A stretch of 64,000 nt of DNA from Glandiceps talaboti. Its lineage: Eukaryota > Hemichordata > Enteropneusta > Spengelidae. The position numbers were made by a program, and so were the translations under genes. The stretch covers positions 19,573,598 to 19,637,597 of the forward strand of contig NC_135560.1 of NCBI RefSeq assembly GCF_964340395.1, written 5' to 3'. Shown here one piece after another: positions 30,901 through 43,800 of this stretch (within the stretch, counting starts at the first letter, position 1; each line of letters begins with the position of its first letter). The notes under the pieces are model-generated. The model worked only from the letters and a program-made list of their open reading frames with translations, did not search any database and was not told the origin of the DNA.

Positions 30901-33900
30901 AGTCTACCTAAATATGTCTACTTGCATTATCTGTCTGAAAAGATCAATTTGCATGTGTATATGTGAAATTTCAGTAAAGACACAGAAATGTTGAGTGCCA
31001 AACACTACAGTCCTCATGTAACTGATGTTGACAGAACTCTGGCCATTATGGTAATAAACCTGTGTACACTTGTAAGGACACCCATACTTAATTTTATGTT
31101 TCTCATCTCACCTTAAAAATGGTGGGTCGGTCGGTCGGTCAGATAAATTTTTCAAAAAAAGTGCATAAGTACATATTGGTGGTACTTTCATAGTTGTATT
31201 TTAACAATCCATAGAAATGACATTTAAAGTCAGAAGGAAACTTTGAAGCATGTGTTTTATCAAATGTGCAAAGTTTCAGCGATGAACAATAATTCTCGCT
31301 TTGATATGCACATGTGGGGTTGCCATCTGACAATCGATGAGATTGTGATTTTTATCTAATTCTGTCATAGTTTGTTTTTTTAAATTGCCAGAATGAAGAA
31401 ATATAGTATCGATTGGGTTAATAGAAACATAGAATTGAGTAAGGCCACCCAATGAGTCAGTTAAAAGTTTATCTGTATATATGATAAAAATAAATTTCAA
31501 CTGACTTGTCAGCTGTAAACACTAATCATACTCATACTATGTCAGTTACATATAGTCCTACTTGTGCATAGTAGGTTTACTACATGTAAAGTAAAAGTCA
31601 CTTACTGTAATTTCAGGTACTGGAAGAAACTGGTTTTGATATCAGTAATTTACTGGACCAAAATGAATACATTGAACAGAGGATAAATGAACAAGTCATA
31701 CGACTTTACATCATACCATGTGTTTCAAAAGAAACCAAATTTCAACCCAAAACAAGGAAAGAAATCAAGGTATAGTTCTATATGTGTTATCATCATGCCT
31801 ACATTACTGTTACACTATTATACCCATGGCTTTATTTCAACTGGCAGCAGTTTTAAAGTAAAGTGGAAATATATCACAGCATTTACTAAATGAATGTATA
31901 CATGTATACATTCTGAAATTTGTTTTACTGGAGTGTTATGGGTAGTACTTTATGAACTATCCCTCAAACTTTTTGATTCCTTTGTATATTTATATTTCCT
32001 TACCAGTAATACATTGTACAAGTAGTTGAATTTAAATCATATACTTGAACTTTCTTTTTTCTTTGCCTCCACTATCAGTGTGTAGAGTGGTTTGATATAG
32101 AGGATTTACCAACACATAAAAAAGACATGACACCCAAAGTCAATCTGAATTTAAGTCCAAATAATTTCTTCATGGTTGTTCCATTTATAAAGTAAGTACT
32201 GTACTATGTTTTCTGTTATATGTAATTGTAAAAACTGATGAATGTAGAATGAAAATTCAAAGAACTGGTATGGTAGGGAAGGTGTATAATTAAAGGCATG
32301 TAAATGTCTTGGTGTTGTATAATTGTTACATTACCGATATATTTCATTATTTTGAGATTTGGTACACCATTTATTTGACTAATATATTAAGTGGTTTTCC
32401 CATTTCAATTAACGTTTGCTATGTGATACTAAGGTTTAAACTTCTTATATCAGGGTATTAAATCTACTTCCATACTATTTTGACAACAGTTTTACTAGTT
32501 GTCTCATTTCAGTGAAGTTTTGCTATGTGATTAGGTTAGCTTCTTATATCAGGATAAATCTGCTTTCTTCAATACTATTTTGATGATATTTCTAAACGTT
32601 GTTGATTAAGACCCCATAATTTCATCCACAGACCTCTTAAAAAATGGATCAGCAAACAGAAAGAAAGACTAGACCAAGTAAGTGCACAACAACATATGAA
32701 ACTTGAACACAAACATAGGAGTTCCCAAATGGCAGCTACTATGGGGGAACAGAAACCACTGACTGAGAAACAACGACAGCGGTTACAACGCCAGTTTGCA
32801 CAGTCAAATCAAAGTGAATTTGCAGACTATTTAAAACTCAAAGAAGGATTAGGTGGTCGGAGCACTGTGTCTACATCACCACAGCAACAGAGAGGTAGAG
32901 GTAGAGGAAACACACCACAGAAACAGTACACAATATTGGTAAGTTATTGCTGGTATCATGGAAGTATTAGTGAGTGATACTTCCATGCTGATACAGTATT
33001 GATAAATAAAACATGATATATGTAACCAAAGATGTTCTCAAGCTTAGTAGATTTGTCTTGATTTATCTTGATTATCTTTGGCCATGATTTGTGCAAATCA
33101 TGGCCAAACAGGGAAGGAAGCCTTTAAATTGTGACTCACACAGACTATAATGCACACACAGTTCAGTGTTTTAGCATTGAGCATTTGATTTCTTTTGATC
33201 GACGATCCTCATCAGAATGACAAATTCCATAGTTACAGCTGACCACTAGGTGGCGGTATCCTCATCAGAATGACAAATTCCAGTTACAGATGACCAAGAC
33301 AGATTGTTAAAAAAGATATGAGCTGTGCATTACAATCTGTGCAAGTCATAATATAAGTATACTGTAGTTGTCTGAATAAATAGACCTAGGATTCAGGAAT
33401 ATACCTACTACGGAGACTTCTTACAAAGTTTAACGTGTGACTGTTTCATCCAAATAAATACTCACATGAAACTCATCTAGTATTCACATCAATTTGTGAC
33501 TATAAATTATCTTATAGCATTGACAGGCTTATTTGTGTGCAGTTTGTCTATGATGTCAACAATATTTTAGCACATTGTCATTGAAACATTCAGTTTGTCA
33601 CCGTCAGGGCAGGTTATATCCTCTGATGTCATAACCATGGACGTTTTTCCACTCAGTTATTGAGAAAAACTCAAATGAAATTGGCGATAACTCACATCAA
33701 ATCTGGTTATAAATTTGAAGACTTATGAGAGCAGTAAGAAATTAACATATATACCAGACAAAGATTTATTTTATGTATTCCTTCATTATTCATTCTTTTG
33801 GTTTTGTCTCATACTAGACCAGAGAATCTGGGCGAGCTCCTAGGAGATCTTTACAGCAATTGTTTACAGGTAAGCTGATGGTGAAACAAACTTTTATTCC

Positions 33901-34414
33901 ACTATTGAAACTCCAGTTTTCCTTAGAAAATAAAATACAGCTGTCTGTGCTAATTTGATTCTTATATAAATTCCCTAAGTTCCCTTATTCAGAAATATCC
34001 AACACTTCTGGGAAATACTCGAAAATCCTTTTAAAAATCATATTTTGCCAAACAAAGAAAAATGAAATTTATGAAGATCACCACAAAATATCAATAAAAG
34101 TCCCCATTGCCTGAGAAATATTCTCTTTGATTTGCTTCCTTTCTTTCAAGGGTAGATACCACTTTGACCTATCAGGTACCCATTTTATACAGCTGGGTTG
34201 TAGAGTATGATTTGAATCTTCACAGAATCGTAATAAACAATTGTTTTAACAACTTGTACATCATTTTTTGTGTGTTTCAGATGCCAAATCAGAAGATAGG
34301 GAACCCGACAATGATGACAAACAGACCTTTACATCAAAGGCTTTTGAAAACTTTCATTTAGACTGGGAACCCATCATGAAACATTTTGATTTCCCTAGAA
34401 AACCTATTTCATGA
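27990..34414 (+). CDS. DCP2: mRNA decapping enzyme DCP2
   Basis: DCP2 is the Nudix hydrolase that removes the m7G cap in 5'-3' mRNA decay, with DCP1 in P-bodies. Exons are 27990-28057, 29626-29777, 30053-30180, 30638-30736, 31617-31769, 32079-32191, 32632-32938, 33818-33869 and 34281-34414, giving 401 residues (human 420). The N-terminal all-helical regulatory domain includes [20 protein letters not shown]. The Nudix box at 134-156 fits GX5EX7REUXEEXGU exactly (Gly134, Glu140, Arg148-Glu149, Glu152-Glu153, Gly155). Box B follows in exons 5-6 and is followed by FIKPLKKWIS. The tail is Gln/Arg-rich and ends in [17 protein letters not shown], a hydrophobic C-terminal motif. Intron 2 can be spliced to the family sequence (TVVFRHCPYL) only as an AT-AC intron, described separately. 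An AATAAA at 34845-34850 may end the transcript. Confidence 0.95.
28976..29222. mobile_element. MITE-like element with inverted ends of about 35-40 bp
   Basis: TTATAAAAATTGGCAAATCT, followed by GGCTTAAAAGAG, at the left is inverted at the right (CTCTTCTAAGCCAGATTTGC, then CAATTTTCATTATTTATAA). The element is about 245 bp, has no ORF, and lies in DCP2 intron 1. Confidence 0.75.
29778..30052 (+). other. DCP2: U12-type AT-AC intron of DCP2
   Basis: The donor reads GTTG/ATATCCTTTC, the U12 5' splice site. At 30034-30043 TTTGCTTAAC matches the U12 branch site, and the branch adenosine lies about 10 nt before the terminal AC (CTTGTCAC/TTTTCAGA). Splicing there joins G to TT as Val74 and restores TVVFRHCPYL, which aligns with human DCP2 (AVFSHCPF). 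The nearby TTTCAG/A acceptor would need a phase-2 donor, and none is available. The intron is 275 bp. Confidence 0.85.
30451..30469. repeat. Poly-C tract
   Basis: About 19 uninterrupted cytosines in DCP2 intron 3. A similar G run is at 6063-6077 and another C run at about 41,425-41,443. Confidence 0.9.
33077..33108. repeat. Perfect 15-bp-arm palindrome
   Basis: TTTGGCCATGATTTG and CAAATCATGGCCAAA are perfect inverted repeats separated by two bases (TG), in DCP2 intron 7. About 100 bp later a 26-bp segment (ATCCTCATCAGAATGACAAA...) occurs twice (about 33,205 and 33,258). Confidence 0.85.
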
Positions 34415-34477
34415 TAGGATAACCATGTTATTTGTTTGCTCAGACCAAGTAACAACATAAAGTTAATTTCATTTCAC

Positions 34478-34775
34478 ATGTATGTATGTATGTATGTATG
34501 TATGTATGTATGTATGTATGTATGTATGTATGTATGTATGTATGTATGTATGTATGTATGTATGTGTGTGTGTGTGTGTATGTGTGTATGTATGTATGTA
34601 TGTATGTATGTATGTATGCATGCATGTATGTATATGTGTATGTATGTGTGTATGTATGTATGTAGGTGTATGCATGTGGGTGTGTATGTACGTACGTACA
34701 TATGTACATATTATGTAAACCATGTATGTACGTACGTACGTGCATGTATACTATGTATGTGTGTGTGTGTGTGTG
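34478..34775. repeat. Compound microsatellite (ATGT)n, (GT)n, (ACGT)n
   Basis: About 90 bp of perfect ATGT units is followed by degenerate GT, ATGC and ACGT-rich units, in the DCP2 3' UTR. All ORFs here (MYVC repeats or HTYI repeats) are artefacts. Confidence 0.95.
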
Positions 34776-35878
34776 TGCTAATAAGTTATTGGCAGTTTTG
34801 TGATTTGTAAGTTATGACTTGATACATCAACGTCATTCATGATAAATAAATTGTAATTGATGATGGCTTTTTATCTGGACAACTTTGTGATTTCAAATTT
34901 TTGAAAACACTGATGGAGGGGGAAGGGGGGTGTTGAAACTATGGAATATCATTTTGTTAACTGCAAAAAAGTACAACTTTTGCTCTTAGTGTGAGCTTCT
35001 TCCATATGCTGTATCATAACTGCTTCTACTAATATCTGTAGGAAATGTATTTTTGTCAGTATGCCAATAGACCATTACCCGTCTCGCGGGAGACGCCATT
35101 GAGTGCATAGCAACCACATTCGGGTGGTCAAGCTGAAGTGTCAACTGCTTAGCAACACCATTGTTCTCGACGTCACGTACAGTGCAATACGTATGATCAT
35201 GGAAGTATACTTCCATGGTATGATAGATCAAGGGAAGCAAACTTTTAATGTATGGTTGTAAAAACGATGTGCGTATGTGAAATTCATAACTAGCCGTCAG
35301 ACGTGACGGTGATTTTTGGCCGTCTGGGCGCAGATGAAGAGCGGTTGAGATTGACAGTTTCAACATGAACTTGAAAATATTACTAGAGTTGGATCCACTC
35401 GAGGATCGCAGGCCCTATGGTTGAAAACTTGCATGTCAGGTCGCGAATATTGTATTCCTATTTTTAAACAACGTCTAAAATTTGATACAATGTCATAACT
35501 TTTCCATAGACTTTTTATACGTCGCGTAGCGTCGTCTAAAAACCAACACAACAACGTGTACGCGATCACTTTACTGTATAACGTGCTGTTAATAGTTGGC
35601 AATGATGTAATTCTTAGTCCGTAATTCGTCAGCTAAATTCGTCAGGGTCCGCTAAAAACTTTGAAATCGGTTGAGAATTTTGTTCGCTGTCTTTGATTTT
35701 ATCATATACATTTATAAATGAGCTATATATATGCATTTAAAATTAAAATTTAGAGATAATTGTCGTTTTATTTTACGAATTTGGACTATGAGTTCTACAA
35801 CATGTTCATCGAACTCAAGTATAAACATGGCCGACACGTACACGTGTTTCACGCATCGCTAGCTGATGATTCCCAATT

Positions 35879-36080
35879 CTAGTTCCTGACGATCGTATTC
35901 CGATTTTAATCTAAGTTATCTTCATACAGTACTAGTCTAGTTCATGACGACCGTATTCCGATTTTACTCTACGTTATTAAGGTAGGGTAAAATTGGAATA
36001 CGGTCGTTGGGAACTAGACTGGTAGATATTGTATGAAGATAACATGTGGTAAAATCGGAATACGATTGTCAGGAACTGAC
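35879..36080. mobile_element. Long foldback MITE with doubled arms
   Basis: Two arms of about 98 bp (35879-35976 and 35979-36080) are inverted copies with a nearly absent loop. Each arm itself contains two related half-units with CTAGTTC(C/A)TGACGA and CGTATTCCGATTTTA. The ends CTAGTTCCTGACG and CAGGAACT resemble those of the hairpin at 55112-55209, so they belong to one family. Confidence 0.8.
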
Positions 36081-36685
36081 TATGATTTCCCGATCTGTGA
36101 CGATAATTAAGAACTTTTCAATTCTGAACGCTAGGACCGAAACGGGACATTGGCACTCTAAAAATGTGTAAGACTTTTAGCTTTCGTCCGTATTTGTCAA
36201 CAGCGTAAATGTCAATGGTTCATAAGGGCTTACGGCTGGTGGATGTGTAGTAGTACTACGCCACACTTCATGTGCATTGCATTCTAATATACTTATATTG
36301 AATATTGGTGACGGGAAATGTTTCCACCATGTACATGTGTACTAATAATCAAAACTACTCGATTTTGCTTGTCATTAATTACCATTTCTCAAGATTGAAA
36401 TATTATAGCCATCTAGTATGCTGCATAAGTTTGGCACTGACAACGTATTCCCAGAAATGACAGTCAGTTCGGAAATATAATGACAGTGTGACACTGGCGT
36501 ATTTTTCTTTTAACTTGATGTTGACTCGCTATATTTTCGCAACATGCTCTTTAGTTCGTGTACTTTCAATTTTTCAATGTCTTCCATGATAACTTAGGAT
36601 TGTAGATGGTCACAAACGGTAGTATTTTTTCAGACTAATGCATTGACTTTCATATGAACAACATGGCCACTCCGCAAAGCTTGAC

Positions 36686-36736
36686 CTCCGTAGCAACCGT
36701 TGCTAGGTTATTTGCATATCTCGCGAGATCTGCCGC
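36686..36736. promoter_or_regulatory. Cluster of promoter-type motifs (TCTCGCGAGA, octamer, TAGCAAC palindrome)
   Basis: Within 50 bp are a TAGCAACCGTTGCTA palindrome resembling an RFX X-box, an ATTTGCAT octamer core, and TCTCGCGAGA at 36719-36728, a core element of many animal CpG-rich promoters. No gene start is visible beside it. Either an unannotated transcript starts here or the motifs are part of a repeat end. Confidence 0.4.
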
Positions 36737-37540
36737 GAGACGGAAAATACTTTATTACCTACCACTTTCTGTTGCTCAATTTCTTGTGTAAATGTACATA
36801 ACTTATCAACAACAGCAATTTTATAATTTTTCTAACATTCACATTATTTGCTATTAAAATTTTAAATAAACAAACTTTCACAAGTGTAAATGATATTTTA
36901 TTTCACAGTCCTTGGATATTAAATTGACATTGCATAGACTGGATTTAATGACATTTATGATTACAAATATTAAAAGTGTACATTTCTAAAAATGTGTGTC
37001 AAATTAAGAAATTTTACCATCCATGCAAAAATTAAGAAAACTTTACCATCTGTGCCACATTCATTAAAATTTACCATCTCAGACTTTAATTTCAGGTACC
37101 AGCTGATTTGTCAACAACTGACTGATTACTCACCAAACTGCAAATACATTACATGTGTATTATCAAAATTTAATACCTGAGTTACATTTACAATATATAA
37201 AATGTTAATACAAAAACAATCAAACTACACTTTGGATGAAAATATGTCATTACCCAAACCTGAAATATTATGTAATGTCATCCAAAATATGCCAATTGAA
37301 GAGTTGCCACATTGTCATTTATTAAGTTAATTAAAAGTGCACATATCCCTTAATTTCTTCTGATTCAATATCTTCAAACATATTCCCCTTCCCTAAAACC
37401 AGCCAGTATACTAGTATACTCAAACCCCATTTGGAGTGATATCAGTCACTTGAATTAGTTTGTTGACATTGTTATGTTTTTGCTGGTGATTTTCTTAGCC
37501 ATTGGTAGCAATTCTCCTTAGTCGTTGCCAATAATTCTTT

Positions 37541-37795
37541 TGGTGTTACTGGTCATTCTTTTGGTGTTACTGGTCATTCTTGGTGTTACTGGTCACTCTT
37601 GGTGTTACTGGTCATTCTTGGTGTTACTGGTCACTCTTGGTGTTACTGGTCATTCTTTTGGTGTTACTGGTCATTCTTGGTGTTACTGGTCACTCTTGGT
37701 GTTACTGGTCATTCTTGGTGTTACTGGTCACTCTTTTGGTGTTACTGGTCACTCTTTTGGTGTTACTGGTCATTCTTACAGATATTACTGGTCAT
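37541..37795. repeat. Minisatellite, 19-22 bp unit, about 12 copies
   Basis: GGTGTTACTGGTCATTCTT, with or without an extra TTT, repeats just downstream of the NMRK1 stop, possibly in its 3' UTR. The Leu/Val-rich ORFs here are repeat artefacts. Confidence 0.9.
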
Positions 37796-37887
37796 TATTT
37801 TAGCCATTTAAAATTGAAGTCATGTGAACTTTACTTCAGAGACTGATACAAGTAATGGTTTCAGTTCTTCAGCTATAACATTTGCTG

Positions 37888-40800
37888 TTAACTGGGATTG
37901 TCTTCCAATGCTTTAAGATGTTGAAATATATCATTTTTCACTTTAGTGTAAATTTGGTTTGGATCTGTGGTGCCATCCATAAATACTATGGGGAAAATAA
38001 AACAGATTTTCAATTTTCCAATGTTGATGTTGATGAATTGGCAGAAATTAAAGTAATATAGAGGATGCAATAGATGCATATGTAATATTGACTGGAAGAA
38101 AAAGTTTGACATTGTGTAATTGCAGGCATGGCTATTATTAATTTGAACTGATGTAGTATATGACTTCTCCTAGTCTGAAGATAAATTCAAAACTAACTAC
38201 ATATTACTGCACTGCATGTGTCTCCATCTCTGTCCATTTATCTATCTGTCTATCTCTCCCTATCTAGTTTTGTCTACATTGTATCTGACTGCTTCTGTCT
38301 GCCAGTTTGCAGGTCTCTGTCTTTGTCTGTCTATATTTCTGTATCTTCCTGTCCAACTATCATTATCTCTAGCTGTCTGTCTGTTGTATATCTGTCTATG
38401 TCTGATTAGCTATCATCTATAGTTGATCTATCTGTCTGTTGTCTATCAGCCTACCTGGTTCCCTCTGTATATATTCCTGACTGACTGACTACGTCATCAT
38501 TATCCATAGCTGTTTGTCTGCTAATATCTGTCAATCACTATACACATTCACAATGACAATGACATCCTATGTACATGTACTTACCCATGTCTATTTTCAT
38601 ATCTTCAAGTTCTTGTTTATTTTCTAAATACATCCTCCATACATACTGATCAAACATTCCAGGTGGATCCGATGGGATATAAACTCTCCGTCTATATTAG
38701 TAGAATTCACAAACATCAGAAACCCCATAAATGGTATCACAGTGTAGTATCAGTGATAGCAAATTCATTTAGTGATTATTTCAAGTCAGTTGTTAATGAT
38801 CATCTACCGACTAACAACTCAGGGACATCAAATTCCACTTATAATTTTGATAAGATTATCGAATTAGTTGATATGCGTAAAAGTCCGGTCTCATTCTTTA
38901 ATATTCCATCTCTGTCGCAGGATTTTGTTACATCTCAGTTGTTGTCACTAGACATTAAAAAGTCCACTGGTACTGATTGTATTCCAGCTCAGTTTCTAAG
39001 GATGTCAGCGAATGTTATTGCACCTTCTCTTACTGGTGTACTCAATCACTGTATTAATAGAGCTCATTTCCCCTCTATGTGGAAACTAGCTAGATTAGTC
39101 CCAGTCTATAAAAAGGGACCAAAAAACATCCTAAGTAATTATCGACCAATTAGTATTCTGCCTGTGCTATCGAAAATCTTTGAATGTCATATTCATAACA
39201 GTTTTAGTGCATATATGGATTACAATAATCTGTTCCTCAGTAACCAATCAGGGTTTAGAGCGGGTCACTCATGTGAATCAGCTTTGATTTCTCTCGTAAG
39301 TGATTGGTCGCAACAAATAGATAAAGGGAATCTGACTGGTGCCGTACTTTTAGATCTCAGTAAAGCATTTGATTTGGTCAATCATAAAATTTTGCTTTCA
39401 AAGCTCAAACTATACGGTTGTACCGATCATGCATTATTATTTTTTAATTCATATTTGACGCATCGGAAACAATATGTGAAATATAAAGAACATTGTTCTG
39501 ATATTACAAATGTAGATGTTGGTGTCCCACAGGGTTCGATTCTCGGACCCCTGTTGTTCATTACATATGTCAACGATTTACCTTTATATTTGAATGATAC
39601 CAGTTCCATATCATTTGCTGACGACACAACCGTATATGCTTCTGATAACAGCATTGTTAAAATTACATCAGCAATTAACAAAGATCTAACGAGTATTAGT
39701 CGCTGGGTCTCAGACAATAAGCTCTGTATTAATGGTACCAAATCTAAATCGATGGTGATTACAACTGTACAAAAACGATCACACTTGCATACACAGTGTC
39801 TTGACGTTTCTGTTAATAATATACAATTAGATTGTGTAAAGAGCGAAAAATTACTTGGTGTTATGTTACAGCATAACCTGGAGTGGTCTGATCACATAAG
39901 GTATATAGAATCCAAAGTAAAGCCAAATCTATATCTTTTATCGAGAATGAAACATTTCCTTACAGTACATTCCAGAAAAATATTTTACTGTAGCTTTATT
40001 TTACCCTATTTATGCTACTGTTCTAATGTGTGGGGTACAACATCGGCTGTTAACATTCAAGTATTAGAGCGTATTCAAAGACGCTGTATGAGATTAATTC
40101 TAGACACTGATCATACAGTACCAACAAAAGATCTTTATCTTCGTCTAAAATGGTTACCCCTGACATTAAAACTACAGTTAAACAGACTTGTCCTTGTATT
40201 TAAAGCTATAAAAAAAGTTGCACCTGATAATGTAAATGCTCTGTTTAACCTATACTGTCCCACACGAAATTTACGGTCAGTTGATCAGTACCTTTTAGAA
40301 ATACCTAGAGCCAAAACTGAGTTTTTTAAAAAGTCATTAACAGTAAGAGGAGCCAAAGATTTTAATAATCTACCTGTACATTTGCGTAAAATAGATGCAG
40401 TTGATGTTTTTAAGAGGGATTGCTATAATTTCTTATTTACAAAGTATATGGATGAATCATTTTAAGTTAATTGTACTTATTGTATCTGTAAATGTATTTT
40501 AAACAGTCTATTGAAATTTTATTCCTCTTTTGATTGTCTCCAATGTCAATTTTAAGTGTTTGTTTGGTATTGAATATTTGTAGTGCACTGTATTGCCGTG
40601 TATTTAATTGTGTTGTTATTTTGTATTTTGATGTATCTCGACCTCCACGAAAAGAGGTTTAAAAACCTATGGAGTTATCAAGATTAATAAATAAAGATTA
40701 ATAATAATAATAATAATTCAGAGAAAATCTGTCTCCACAAATGGTAAATTTAGTTTAGATGATGGCTGAATGCACACCTTTATACAATAGTCCTATGTCA

Positions 40801-43800
40801 TGTCAGTGTTATTTTCATTTCTCATGCAAACTCACATATATCTACAAACTTCTTTAGGTTCAATTCAGATTGCCCAATTTTCAAAACTCCTGTCCTTTCT
40901 GGGGAAAACACTTGAGTAATGAATTCTGTAAATCAAATTTTATAATTTACACATCAATATTAGCCAATAACTCTGGAAATCTATTTCATCTTTCCCTGTC
41001 AGTATGACAAGTAAACAATATTTTGCACAATTTGTTATTAATCATTTAAGGTGTGATGTTTTCAAGTTCTATATCACATATACTGGTAATTGAACATTAA
41101 AACAAGTCAATCAAGTGTCTGTCGATGACAATCAAATAAAATAATGAGATGCATGTATGTGTTGAGAAGATTAGAACGTTTTGAAAAGTTAAAGGTGTTA
41201 ATTTTTGAGCCAGTAATAATATCATTGTAGACCAAATTAGCATAACATGTGATCATGTGTGTACATTTGGCAACTATGTAAATCATTATAATGAAATTGA
41301 CAACGATGTGAATCATGGTGAATTTGTAAAACTTATATGTCGTCTCAATCTTGGTGGCATCCTTCATCAAACACCATCACACTGATCAGTATCAGTATTG
41401 TCATATTTCACTGACTTTTTATTCCCCCCCCCCCCCCCCCCCCAATTATTATAAAGATACTCACCCCCGCCTTCTTTTAGCTTCTTCAAACGGTAGTGTT
41501 AGAAAGTACCTCAAATCAAATATAGGTTCTAATGGTCTAAAAATATGAAACATTAGTATGATTTACTGTTTTGGACTCTCTCCAATAATTACAAATAAGT
41601 GTGAACCCAAAATCAATTCGACCAGATTTATTTCATTTAACCACCTGTAGGCAATGTATCTGTGTAGTTGTACAGATAGTAATATAGGTTTAATGTTGAG
41701 AAAGATAAGCAGATTATTATCTTTAACAAAACAGTTTCAGAAAATATTCTAGATAGTGCAGCTTTAATAAATACATATACAAATACATATAAATATATGA
41801 AATTTGGTACCCTTACCTGTAGTTATAAATCAATATACCTTCAATAATTAAAACATAGACTTGTGATTGGTCTGTTCTATTTCTACAAAACGTCTCTGGT
41901 CTTGCTTTCCATTCTTCAACACATTTCATCATATCTTCAGAGTGCAAAGCAGTTAAATCTAGATTTAAGATAGAAATTCAAACATTAGACAGTAAGTATT
42001 GCTGTCCATCTCACAAGTAGACAATGTGAGTTTACCATTTTGGCTGATTCAAGTGTTTAGGTTTAGGTTTAGGGCTTACCATCCCATCGTTGGTATCCAG
42101 TTGCCTCGTCTATCAATATATCCACTTCTTCCTGTGTAACAATGAAAATATCTTTACATTAGAGAAAGCAGAAGTTCAAATTCAAATCTTTCAATAAACC
42201 CGGTAGTAGTTGGCAGGTGGGGATGACTGGCTGAATAATTTTCAGTTTATTTAAAGCCTTTTGATGAGTTTAGTGTTGAGTTTTTATTTTTGTTTTTTAT
42301 AAATAGTTATCTTCTGTACAGTATATAGGGAAAATTCTACCAAGGCAGAATGTTAATGATCACTGTTTACAGTCTGAAGTATTCAATATAAGTTATTTTT
42401 TCCTTGAGTTAAGCTGAGGTAGACAACATAGATTTAACAGTGAGTGAAATATGGTGAATGAAGAGGTTACGGTAGTTTGAAGAAGGCTATAAGGAGAGTT
42501 AGATCTGTGGCACAATTTTGTGAAATTTTAAGTCTGTTATCCTACACTGACCTTTTAGCATCACCCCTTACCTTAAAGAAGGCATCTTGACTGATGTGAT
42601 ACGAGTTAGGGATCTCCTTTGCCAATCTTTCTGTTAACGTGGTTTTCCCTCCATTTGATACACTGCACCACACACACAAAAAAAAAACGACAAAATATGA
42701 GTTAGTGAATGAAACAAACATTTTCAGTGAAAGGCAAAAAAACTCCCAAAAAACAGACTGCAAATTCTAGGAAAGTCCATTTTTATTTGAATATGATAAT
42801 GCCACTTTCAAAAATAATCACAAATATGTAAACAGTTTTTGTACTGTGATTATTTCTATTTCCACATTGTGTTTAGTGTAGTCATTTTTGTTATGTCAGC
42901 TAGTTTCTTTTGTCCTTAGCCTTTCTGACTTTATTGTATTAGTTTAACTCATCATTGACTGTCTATTTAAGATGATATGAATAGTTTTGTACCTTGAATG
43001 ATGAGTATTTCATTACATGTATACCATTGACAACTGACGTTAAATAACAAAAAATTAGCATCTAGCATAATCAATCCTGCTCACAAAACCCAAAATACTA
43101 GTACCCCAACAGAGGAAACAAACTTGTCAATTACAAAGAAAAACATCATAACAACACAAACCGCAGCTACAATGCAACAGACATGATATTATCAATGTTT
43201 CTATGTAACAGAAATTGCAATACTTTTGTCCCATGTATGAGGTCATTCATTTACTAGCCAAATAAAACATTTATTGCAGTATCCATTGCACTGGAGCATT
43301 TACAATGTAATTAATAACTTTGTCACTAATTGTGAGTGTTCATATTCTTCTTTTAGTATTGATAACAATATGATTGACTTTATTCTTTCTTTGTAATCTC
43401 TTATACCTGTCTATTGTGACCATGTCCATGAGTGTAGTACAGCCATGGTTACACTTTTTTATTACATAGCCTGTGTAGGCCAAAATCCCCTATGGTACAT
43501 ACACTAATTTGACTGTGAGTATGTTAAACTGGGATTTCAAAGAAGAACATGCATAGAAGACCTGGATAGAAGAGTATGGATAGAAGAGTATCATGTAAAA
43601 AATATTGCCCTTTTACTTTCAAATATCATATGACCTTATTCAAATCAATATCATCAGCTCTGCTACCAATGCAAGGTCGCGTCCCTTTATCTTTTAACGC
43701 CATGACCCAGAGTCATAGCATCCTACTGTACAGCCTCACCGTCAGGATGTGAGGCTGATTCATGGTCGATCGGCTAGAACCATCGTCTTAATTAAGACGG

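Larger units (their letters stand above)
35083..36745. mobile_element. Possible 1.66-kb element bounded by CpG-rich inverted repeats
   Basis: The left end (CCGTCTCGCGGGAGACGCCA, later CATAGCAACC and GGTCAAGCT) and the reverse complement of the right end (CCGTCTCGCGGCAGATCTCG, later CTAGCAACGG and GGTCAAGCT) share blocks in the same order, as degenerate terminal inverted repeats. The interior is richer in CpG than its flanks and holds a nested foldback. I see no transposase. It could instead be a promoter-bearing locus. Confidence 0.4.
34415..37887. other. Intergenic region between convergent DCP2 and NMRK1
   Basis: This holds the DCP2 3' UTR with a candidate AATAAA at 34845-34850, then a 1.66 kb interval bounded by CpG-rich inverted sequences (35083-36745) that contains a long foldback, then AT-rich DNA and a minisatellite (37541-37795). 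ORFs at 34,986-35,602 on the minus strand show no recognisable protein. Confidence 0.5.

Noticed and set aside
38663-38705. Start codon and first residues of the 600-codon LINE ORF
   Set aside because: These bases are antisense NMRK1 exon 6, so the apparent N-terminus is accidental. The LINE copy is 5'-truncated.
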